The notes beneath the pieces were generated by a model. It searched no databases and had not been told where the DNA came from. It saw only the letters and a list, made by a program, of their open reading frames with translations. A DNA stretch of 34,073 nt. Origin: Oscillospiraceae bacterium. Its GTDB lineage: Bacteria; Bacillota; Clostridia; Oscillospirales; Oscillospiraceae. The DNA lies in NCBI GenBank assembly GCA_017428565.1, contig JAFRQP010000019.1, positions 1 through 34,073 on the forward strand. Reading direction: 5' to 3'. Below, in pieces: positions 1 through 5,016 of this stretch (the first letter of the stretch is position 1; each line of letters opens with the position of its first letter). Position numbers and translations under genes: made by a program.

Positions 1-1533
1 AAGGCCCTGGGCGGCGGGGCCTCCCGGGCCGCCGTCAAGGCGGCGGGCGCCGGGGTCAAAGCCGCGGGGAAAGCCCTGGCGCTGAAGATCACCGCCATCG
101 TCGCCGCCTCCGCGGTGGTGGTGGGAGGCGGCGCCTATGCCCTGCACACAGTGGTCACCAACCGGGCGCCGGAGCCGGAGACTGCGGAGATCGCGGCCGA
201 AACCCCCTGGGCCGCGGCCCCGGCGGAGAACGAGACCCCGCCCGCGGAGCCTGCGCCGACAGAGCCGGCGCTCACGGCCGAGGAACGCTTTTCGCTGAAC
301 CGCTTCCTCTCCACCTTCGCGGAGTGGCCCCGTTTCGATACCTTCTCCTACAACCCCGGCTCGGGCGACTGGATCTGGATCCGGGACCAGCTGGTGGACT
401 ACGCCTTCTGGACCGTCCGCTTCGGGCAGCCCGCGGCCATCGGCTATGAGGGCGACTTCTACACGGTCCGCCTGGACACGGTCAACGCGCTGCTGGAGCG
501 GCGCTTCGGCCTCAGCCTCACCGAGGCGGACGCGGAGAACTTTACGCAAACGAACCTGAGCGACGCCCATTATGCCGGCGGAGCCTTCTATTTCCCGGCC
601 TCGGACGGGGACTGCTACAACCGCCTGAGCCTGGTGCGGGACGTCACGCCCCGCGGGGACGGGAGTTACGAGCTGGGCTTTGACCTCTATTACCTGGATT
701 TCGACCTCTATGAGGAGCTGGACCGGGAGATCCCCTCGCCCTACTACGCGCTGACAGGGGAGCAGGCCGCGCAGAGCCCGGAGCTCATCCCACATCTCTC
801 CGGCCAGGCGGTGGTGCGCCGCGTTGAGAGGGACGGGCAGACGGAGTGGCAGCTTCTGTCCTACCGCCTGGAGGAGCCCGCCCCGGCGCCCCTTGACGAG
901 CTGAATCCGGCGCTGCGGGAGGCCTATCTGCGGCAGCTCCGCTCCCGGGAGGAGGACATCCTGTTTTTCGAGCGGAAATGCGGCGGCGAGGGGGTGCCCA
1001 GCGTGGTCCTCTGCGACCTGGACGGCGACGGGACGCCGGAGCTGCTCTACGTCACCAGCCAGGAGGGGGCGGGCGGCGCCTTCCTCTGGATCTATCGCTA
1101 CGAGGACGGGGAGGCCGTGAAGTGCGGCCAGTACACCTGGGAGGCGGAGACCGGTCAGGGGCGCCTGGCCTGCCTGTTCCAGCTGGAGGGCGAGCCCACG
1201 CTCTATGCCGAGTACACCGACCCCTCCGGCGGCGCCTGGTCGGACCGGGTGCTGCGCTTTGACCCGGACGGGGCGGGCGGCTTCCGCCAGACGCCCCTCG
1301 CCCGGGAGCAGAGCTTCCAGAGCGGCGCCGCCCCGGAGTATTTCTTCGACGGCAGAGCCTATGCCGAGACGGAGTACCGGGAGCTGATGGCGTCGTTCTA
1401 CAGCCGGGTGTCCCGGGCGCTGATCTTCGATCTGCAGTCGGTGCTGGAGAGCCGGGTGGACAGCCGCCTGGCCGCCTTCCCCGGAGAGGGGCTGAGCTAT
1501 TGGGAGGCGGTGGAGCTCCTGCAGGGGAGCTGA
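1..1533 (+). CDS. Membrane-anchored protein, C-terminal part (5' end outside window)
   Basis: The reading frame is open from base 1, so the gene begins upstream of the window; the GTG at 115 lies inside the membrane segment and is not a credible start. The visible part opens with an Ala/Gly/Lys-rich linker, then one hydrophobic segment (about codons 28-50, AIVAASAVVVGGGAYALHTV), then a Pro/Glu/Ala-rich spacer and an extracytoplasmic domain of about 420 residues with no catalytic motif that I recognise. Around bases 1011-1050 there is a DLDGDGTPELLYV stretch, a DxDxDG calcium-binding-like loop of the kind found in FG-GAP/VCBS repeats. The Ala/Gly/Lys linker plus single membrane span resembles the C-terminal extension of Clostridial ECF sigma factors or anti-sigma proteins, but the domain that would decide this is missing. 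It ends with TGA just upstream of the next promoter. Confidence 0.75.
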   Translation, partial: KALGGGASRAAVKAAGAGVKAAGKALALKITAIVAASAVVVGGGAYALHTVVTNRAPEPETAEIAAETPWAAAPAENETPPAEPAPTEPALTAEERFSLNRFLSTFAEWPRFDTFSYNPGSGDWIWIRDQLVDYAFWTVRFGQPAAIGYEGDFYTVRLDTVNALLERRFGLSLTEADAENFTQTNLSDAHYAGGAFYFPASDGDCYNRLSLVRDVTPRGDGSYELGFDLYYLDFDLYEELDREIPSPYYALTGEQAAQSPELIPHLSGQAVVRRVERDGQTEWQLLSYRLEEPAPAPLDELNPALREAYLRQLRSREEDILFFERKCGGEGVPSVVLCDLDGDGTPELLYVTSQEGAGGAFLWIYRYEDGEAVKCGQYTWEAETGQGRLACLFQLEGEPTLYAEYTDPSGGAWSDRVLRFDPDGAGGFRQTPLAREQSFQSGAAPEYFFDGRAYAETEYRELMASFYSRVSRALIFDLQSVLESRVDSRLAAFPGEGLSYWEAVELLQGS

Positions 1534-1570
1534 GGCCGAAAATTGCGCGGAAAAAAGTTACAAAAGGGGC

Positions 1571-1599
1571 TTTTCAAGCGGACATCCTTGCGCTATAAT
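1571..1599 (+). promoter_or_regulatory. Sigma-A type promoter of the zinc-ribbon gene, inside an inverted repeat
   Basis: TTTTCA at 1571-1576 and TATAAT at 1594-1599 are separated by 17 bases. The -35 box is a weak match and the -10 box is perfect. A perfect 9-bp inverted repeat, GTTACAAAA (1557-1565) and TTTTGTAAC (1602-1610), brackets the promoter and may be a protein-binding site. Confidence 0.6.
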
Positions 1600-1679
1600 C
1601 GTTTTGTAACCGATTTTTTCGGGATTGTTTCCAAAAAACAGGGTCCGGAGAGAAATGAGCGGGAAAGGATGGGAGAGAG

Positions 1680-2585
1680 ATGACCTGTAAGAATTGTGGA
1701 GCCAAGCTTGCGGCCGACGAGGCCTTTTGCGGCAAGTGCGGCGCCCCGGTGACGCCTGAGCGGCCCAGCCGGGAGGAGATCCGCGCCCGGGTCCAGGGCG
1801 GCGGACGGCAGAGCGCGCCCGCGCGGGGCAGAGCTCCGGCAGCGAGAGCCGCCGGGCCGATGGCGCTGGACAAGAGCAAGCTCTTCATCCTGATCGCGGC
1901 ACTGCTGGGCCTGCTGCAGATCGTGTATCTCTTTGTAAAAAGCATCTTCATCAGCATCAGCTACGGCGAAATGACCGCCAGCGAGGGCGCGTCCATCTAC
2001 ACCGTGCTGAAGGAGGGCGAGGCCGGCTTCCTGGGCGTGCTGCTTCTGCTGTTCTGCCTGGCTCTGGTGGCCAGCATCGCCGTGCCCGTCCTGCTGTGCA
2101 GACAGCCCAGGCCCCTCGCGACCATCGTCGTCGCCGGGCTGACGCTGCTGCTCTATCTCATCTGCGTCCTGGTGATCAAGAAGTTTTTTGACACCTACAA
2201 CCTGGGCGTCACGCCTCACCTGGGCCTCTTCGGCTGGCTCTTCATCCTCAACTGCCTGGCGATCGCCGCGCTGGTCTTCCTGGCCGGGAGAGGGGAACCC
2301 GCCCCCGCGCCTGCCCGCGCCGCCGCGCCCCGGCAGCCCGCTGCCCGCCGTACTGCGCCCATGCCCGCTCCCCGTCCCGCTGCGGGGCGGAAGGCGCCTC
2401 TGCGCACCGGCGTCAACGGCCCCAGCCGCCCCGGCGCGCCGGGCCGGAACGTGACCCCGCCGGACGCCGAGACCATCGCGGCCCTGCGCCGCATGGCCCA
2501 GATGCACCAGCAGGGCCTGGTCAGCGACGAGGAGTTTGCCCGCATCAAGGCCGAGTGCGTGGCCCGCGGCTGGATCCGCGAGTGA
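1680..2585 (+). CDS. Zinc-ribbon membrane protein with C-terminal SHOCT-like domain
   Basis: 301 residues. The N-terminus is a zinc ribbon with two Cys pairs (CKNCG at residues 3-7 and CGKCG at 19-23). After a basic Ala/Arg/Pro linker come about four hydrophobic segments (roughly residues 65-210), then a second Ala/Pro/Arg-rich linker of about 60 residues, and a C-terminal short helical domain (about 265-300, with QQGLVSDEEFARIK) of the SHOCT type that usually mediates oligomerisation. The start ATG follows GGGAGAGAG. The architecture (zinc ribbon, membrane bundle, SHOCT) is common in Firmicutes but has no assigned function; I infer only a membrane-associated oligomer. Strong Pro/Ala/Arg bias in the linkers reflects the high GC of the genome. 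Confidence 0.85.
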   Translation: MTCKNCGAKLAADEAFCGKCGAPVTPERPSREEIRARVQGGGRQSAPARGRAPAARAAGPMALDKSKLFILIAALLGLLQIVYLFVKSIFISISYGEMTASEGASIYTVLKEGEAGFLGVLLLLFCLALVASIAVPVLLCRQPRPLATIVVAGLTLLLYLICVLVIKKFFDTYNLGVTPHLGLFGWLFILNCLAIAALVFLAGRGEPAPAPARAAAPRQPAARRTAPMPAPRPAAGRKAPLRTGVNGPSRPGAPGRNVTPPDAETIAALRRMAQMHQQGLVSDEEFARIKAECVARGWIRE

Positions 2586-2600
2586 GGCTTTCCATCAGAA

Positions 2601-2640
2601 TGAAACAGCCGCCCCGGATGCTTCCGGGGCGGCTGTTTCA
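2601..2640 (+). terminator. Perfect 18-bp hairpin after the zinc-ribbon gene
   Basis: The arm TGAAACAGCCGCCCCGGA (2601-2618) pairs perfectly with 2623-2640 around a TGCT loop. There is no clean T-tract after it. It also forms the left end of the composite repeat 2601-2818. Confidence 0.7.
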
Positions 2641-2790
2641 ATGTGCAGATAAAACAGGCAATGAGAAACAAAGCATTGTCATTCTGAGGAACGAAGTGAC
2701 GAAGAATCTCATTTTCTGGCCAAAGAACGAACATGTTGAGATCCTTCGCTTCGCTCAGGATGACAGAAATTGAGCTTGTCCACAGTCTCA

Positions 2791-2818
2791 AACAGCCGCC
2801 CCAGGAGGGGCGGCTGTT
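2791..2818 (-). terminator. Hairpin downstream of the GntR regulator gene
   Basis: AACAGCCGCCCC (2791-2802), loop AGGA, GGGGCGGCTGTT (2807-2818): a perfect 12-bp stem about 30 bases past the regulator's stop on the minus strand. It also forms the right end of composite repeat copy 1. Its stem matches that of the hairpin at 2601-2640. Confidence 0.55.
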
Positions 2819-2847
2819 CGTTTGCGCAGAGGCCGCGTTTGCCGGGC

Positions 2848-3588
2848 CTATCGCTCATTCCTCCGCAGATGGCGGAAGGGGTCGGCCCCCTCGCCGGAGA
2901 GGCTGGTGTAGTTCAGGCTGGTGCGGATGTGCTCGGTCATGGACTGGCGGGCCAGGTCCGGCATGCGCATGCGGATGGCGGAGACCACCGAGACGTGGTT
3001 GTACTTCACGCTGGAGAGCCAGGGGTTGGCCTTGTTGCCCTGCTGGCCCACGAATTCGATCATGGAGGCCTGGTACATGGTCAGTTTGGGCAGGATGTTC
3101 TCGTAGCTCTGGATCAGATAGGGGTTGCCGCAGGAGCGGATCAGGAGCTGGTGGAAGGGCAGATCCGTCTCCCGCATGCCGCGGATGTCCCGGCCCTCCA
3201 CGCTGCTTTTGAAGGCCTCGGCCAGGAGCGTCAGCTCCCGCACGGTGGTATCGCTGGCGGCGGAGGCGCAGAGATAGGCGGCCTCGCTCTCGATGGCGTT
3301 GCGCACGTGGTAGAGGTTGATCATGTCCACCATGTTCAGATCCAGCACGAAGCTGCCGCTCTGCCCCGGGCGGCTGACCACGAAGCCGATCTCCGCCAGG
3401 CTGGCCACAGCCTCCGCCACGGGGGTGCGGCTGACGCCCAGGGCGGCGGCCAGCTGGTTCACGTTCAGCTTGGTGCCGGGCAGGATGCGCAGTGTGACGA
3501 TCTCGTTATAGAGCAGCTTCATCACCAGATCCCGGAGCTTGGCCCCGGGCTCGGCCTCCATATAGCGTTTGAGTTCGTATTTGTCCAT
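2848..3588 (-). CDS. GntR family transcriptional regulator, FCD subfamily
   Basis: 246 residues when started at the ATG at 3588, which follows GGAGGTG at a good distance; the frame is open further upstream but has no ribosome site there and would cross the promoter. The N-terminal winged helix (about residues 12-78) contains the recognition segment NVNQLAAALGVSRTPVAEAV. The C-terminal all-helical FCD ligand domain (about 90-235) keeps the His residues typical of metal-containing FCD proteins (PFHQLLI, YNHVSVV, MTEHI). FCD regulators sense small organic acids or sugar acids and usually control neighbouring catabolic genes, but no obvious target lies next to this one, so the effector is unknown. 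It is convergent with the zinc-ribbon gene and divergent from the tRNA-Ser transcription unit. Confidence 0.9.
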   Translation of the reverse strand: MDKYELKRYMEAEPGAKLRDLVMKLLYNEIVTLRILPGTKLNVNQLAAALGVSRTPVAEAVASLAEIGFVVSRPGQSGSFVLDLNMVDMINLYHVRNAIESEAAYLCASAASDTTVRELTLLAEAFKSSVEGRDIRGMRETDLPFHQLLIRSCGNPYLIQSYENILPKLTMYQASMIEFVGQQGNKANPWLSSVKYNHVSVVSAIRMRMPDLARQSMTEHIRTSLNYTSLSGEGADPFRHLRRNER

Positions 3589-3625
3589 GCAGACACCTCC
3601 ATGCCGGGGGAGTGTTCTTACCGGT

Positions 3626-3654
3626 ACTATACCCCCGGCGGCGGGGGCTGTCAA
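3626..3654 (-). promoter_or_regulatory. Promoter of the GntR regulator gene
   Basis: On the minus strand TTGACA (3654-3649) and TATAGT (3631-3626) are separated by 17 bases. The transcript would start near 3619, about 30 bases before the ATG. The spacer is very GC-rich. Confidence 0.8.
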
Positions 3655-3715
3655 CGGAAACAAGCGGAGGGAGAGCCGCGGGGAGGAAGCCGGCGCAGAA
3701 AAACCCGCGGCCTTC

Positions 3716-3744
3716 TTGCAATTCCCCGCGGCATCGTGTATAAT
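3716..3744 (+). promoter_or_regulatory. Strong promoter upstream of the tRNA-Ser region
   Basis: TTGCAA (3716-3721) and TATAAT (3739-3744) with a 17-base spacer. The next gene downstream on this strand is tRNA-Ser at 4151, so the transcript has a non-coding leader of about 400 bases. Confidence 0.75.
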
Positions 3745-3750
3745 GCCCTC

Positions 3751-3955
3751 TGCACACGGAGAGAACCCGAAGCGGGGACGTTTGCGAGCGCCGCCGGTGG
3801 CGGAAGAAGCGAGCAAAAAGGAGTGGCAGCGGTCGAAATCCTGCGAGCGAACAGCAGCAAAGGATTTCGGGCACCGCAACAGGGCAGTACGGGCGGTCCC
3901 CCGGCAAGACAAGTTCATATCAATGCTGATCTCCCACGAGGGAGTTCACATACAT
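3751..3955 (+). ncRNA. Candidate structured non-coding leader RNA
   Basis: No credible ORF is seen between the promoter at 3716-3744 and the tRNA sequences. The stretch can fold into two extended stems. In the first, TTTGC (3781-3785) pairs with GCAAA and encloses CCGCC/GGCGG. In the second, GCGGT plus CGAAATCCT (3829-3842) pairs with AGGATTTCG plus ACCGC (3861-3877), with a three-base bulge. I compared it by eye with SRP RNA, T-box, tmRNA and RNase P signatures and could not match it. It could be an independent small RNA or the 5' leader of the tRNA transcript. Confidence 0.4.
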
Positions 3956-4026
3956 GGAGGGTTACCGAAGCGGTCATAACGGGGCGGTCTTGAAAACCGA
4001 AACGCCATTTTGGAAGCCGCCCTCCG
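3956..4026 (+). pseudogene. Truncated tRNA-Ser copy (5' half plus acceptor remnant)
   Basis: Bases 3956-3999 are identical to the first 44 bases of the intact tRNA-Ser at 4151, through the anticodon TGA and the 3' strand of the anticodon stem. After that the sequence diverges: the variable arm and T-arm are missing, yet CCCTCC at 4020-4025 could still pair with the 5' GGAGGG, followed by G and AAA instead of CCA. It is therefore a deleted tRNA gene or tRNA-half duplication, unlikely to be charged. Confidence 0.75.
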
Positions 4027-4150
4027 AAAAACCTTGTATTTTTAAGGGCTTCCGGGTATCATAGAAAAGAGATTTCGGGAGACTTCTCTCCTAAAGTTCT
4101 CTCCTTTTTCCACGGCACTTTTTTCAAAAACCAATCGGCTGAAAAGACAC

Positions 4151-4239
4151 GGAGGGTTACCGAAGCGGTCATAACGGGGCGGTCTTGAAAACCGTTAGGG
4201 CGAAAGTCCACGCGGGTTCGAATCCTGCACCCTCCGCCA
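4151..4239 (+). tRNA. tRNA-Ser (anticodon UGA)
   Basis: 89 bases including an encoded CCA. The acceptor arm GGAGGGT pairs with ACCCTCC, the discriminator is G, the anticodon loop is CTTGAAA (anticodon TGA, reading UCA and related Ser codons), a long variable arm follows (class II, as expected for Ser), and the T-arm contains GGTTCGAATCC. It lies about 125 bases downstream of the truncated copy. Its encoded 3' end overlaps the left arm of the following terminator. Confidence 0.95.
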
Positions 4240-4282
4240 ACAGGAAAACCCCGGCCTGCAAGGGCCGGGGTTTTCCTGTTGG
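4237..4282 (+). terminator. Terminator directly after tRNA-Ser
   Basis: A 20-bp perfect stem: 4237-4256 (CCAACAGGAAAACCCCGGCC) pairs with 4263-4282 around TGCAAG. The 5' arm starts within the tRNA CCA, and the T-run lies inside the 3' arm. The inverted T-arm copy at 4289-4303 extends the same palindrome. Confidence 0.85.
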
Positions 4283-4288
4283 CAAAAT

Positions 4289-4428
4289 GAGGGGCAGGAT
4301 TCGAATCATGTCCGCACATGCCATAGGGCATGTGCATGAGCCAGTGCAAACACTGGCGAATACTATGATTTCTTTTCCCGTCCCCCGCAAGGGAAAAGAA
4401 ATGCAAGCGAATCCTGCACCCTCCGCCA
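4289..4428 (+). other. T-arm inverted/direct copy pair enclosing three hairpins
   Basis: GAGGGGCAGGATTCG (4289-4303) is an inverted near-copy of the tRNA-Ser T-arm. CGAATCCTGCACCCTCCGCCA (4408-4428) repeats the last 21 bases of the tRNA exactly. They can pair with each other (15 bp, one bulge). Between them lie three perfect hairpins: GCACATGCC/GGCATGTGC (4314-4335), CCAGTG/CACTGG (4341-4356) and ATTTCTTTTCCC/GGGAAAAGAAAT (4368-4402). This would make a closed multi-branched RNA or a DNA cruciform. There is no ORF. A related but decayed left part occurs at 7070-7150. Confidence 0.65.
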
Positions 4429-4429
4429 T

Positions 4430-4472
4430 AAAAGAACGGTAATTATGATAGAATTGCCGTTCTTTTCTTTTG
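4430..4472 (+). terminator. Terminator after the T-arm copy
   Basis: AAAAGAACGGTAATT (4430-4444) pairs with AATTGCCGTTCTTTT (4452-4466, one G-T pair), followed by CTTTT. This is an intrinsic terminator that would close a transcript reading through the tRNA locus. Confidence 0.75.
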
Positions 4473-4476
4473 CCTT

Positions 4477-4523
4477 GAAAATGTTCTGAAATGGTCGAAA
4501 ACCATCTATTTCAGAACATTTTC
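4477..4523. terminator. 16-bp inverted repeat
   Basis: GAAAATGTTCTGAAAT (4477-4492) pairs with ATTTCAGAACATTTTC (4508-4523), with an inner ATGGT/ACCAT stem. It could act as a terminator in either direction or be a protein-binding site. Confidence 0.45.
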
Positions 4524-4544
4524 GCTTGAATATCAAAAATCGAC

Positions 4545-4577
4545 GCCGCCACGGAGCTTTTTCCGTAGCGGCTTTTT
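4545..4577 (+). terminator. Intrinsic terminator-like hairpin
   Basis: GCCGCCACGGA (4545-4555) pairs with TCCGTAGCGGC (4562-4572, one mismatch), followed by TTTTTG. Together with the two preceding hairpins it gives three terminator-like structures in 150 bases. Confidence 0.6.
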
Positions 4578-4616
4578 GTTGTTATGTAAACTTGTTGTTC
4601 TACCTCTCCCGGACAA

Positions 4617-4690
4617 ATCGTTCTCACAGAGGGGTATCGTTCAATTTGAGGGGTATCGTTCTCATAGAGGGTAAATCGTTCAATTTTGAC
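4617..4690. repeat. Four-unit array of 19-20 bp repeats (transposon-end-like)
   Basis: ATCGTTC recurs at 4617, 4636, 4655 and 4675. Units 1 and 3 read TCACA/TCATA after the core and units 2 and 4 read AATTT, so the higher-order period is about 39 bp; most units end in GAGGG. Multiple short direct repeats with this spacing are typical of the ends of IS21-family and similar elements, but no transposase gene is adjacent. It could alternatively be an iteron-like protein-binding array. Confidence 0.5.
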
Positions 4691-4694
4691 ATTT

Positions 4695-4913
4695 TCATAG
4701 TGTTTGGTCTGTATCAGACGGAACATACATCATGATTCGCTCAACCGGACAATCAAGGATCCTGCACAAATCGTTGATCGTTGTTGTGTTCAACGGTTTG
4801 TTCTTCCTGAGCTTGTCAATGGTCGAACTCGATAGATGATGTTTGTTTATCAATGTATATGTCGATTCCGAAGAGCCTCTGAGCGTCTTCCAAAACGGCG
4901 CGTAAGAAATCAC
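4695..4913 (-). CDS. Small Cro/C1-type (YozG-like) HTH regulator
   Basis: 72 residues from the GTG at 4913, chosen because AGGTGA lies five bases upstream and the protein then starts with the family-typical ISYAPFWKTL; a longer frame to 4928 is possible. The fold is a single xre-like helix-turn-helix (STIDKLRKNKPLNTTTINDL) ending in the family signature CRILDCPVERIM. Such one-domain regulators often autoregulate and control a neighbouring gene. It is divergent from the adenylate-forming ligase, whose promoter carries dyad sequences that could be its operator. Base composition is AT-richer than the surrounding genome, as for the ligase, so the two probably arrived together. Confidence 0.8.
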   Translation of the reverse strand: MISYAPFWKTLRGSSESTYTLINKHHLSSSTIDKLRKNKPLNTTTINDLCRILDCPVERIMMYVPSDTDQTL

Positions 4914-4952
4914 GATAATCACCTGCACAGATAGTAGTATGCAGTTGTTATC

Positions 4953-4981
4953 TTGACTATAGTCGCTATAAAGACTATAAT
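4953..4981 (+). promoter_or_regulatory. Strong promoter with overlapping operator-like dyads
   Basis: TTGACT (4953-4958) and TATAAT (4976-4981) with a 17-base spacer. GACTATAGTC (4955-4964) is a perfect palindrome. TATAGTC (4958-4964) and GACTATA (4973-4979) form an inverted repeat spanning from -35 to -10. A repressor bound here would block the polymerase; the divergent HTH protein is the obvious candidate. Transcription would start near 4988, downstream of the TTG at 4984, which rules that codon out as the ligase start. Confidence 0.8.
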
Positions 4982-5016
4982 AATTGCATCATTTTTATGG
5001 CTGGAGGATAAGAGCC

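Larger units (their letters stand above)
2601..2818. mobile_element. MITE-like composite repeat, copy 1 (hairpin - 89 bp core - hairpin)
   Basis: A dispersed non-coding element. The 89-bp core (2677-2765) begins TGTCATTCTGAGGAACGAAG and ends CGCTTCGCTCAGGATGACA; its halves form an imperfect inverted repeat. It is bracketed by two hairpins whose stems share ACAGCCGCCCC (2601-2640 and 2791-2818). Copy 2 (6845-7069) has an 89-bp core in the opposite orientation and the same plan with different stem sequences. Cores of this kind are widely dispersed in bacterial genomes and give spurious peptides such as SEAKDL or RFAQDD. No transposase is present, so any movement would be in trans. Confidence 0.75.

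Noticed and set aside
2555-2791. Short ORFs encoding peptides such as RFAQDD and SEAKDL
   Set aside because: They are translations of the dispersed repeat core, not genes.
4059-4406. A minus-strand ORF of 115 codons across tRNA-Ser
   Set aside because: It reads through the antisense strand of the tRNA, terminator and hairpin cluster and has no ribosome site.
4151-4428. Genomic island between tRNA attachment-site repeats
   Set aside because: The 21-bp direct repeat encloses only about 190 bases with no integrase; the acquired-looking genes lie outside it.
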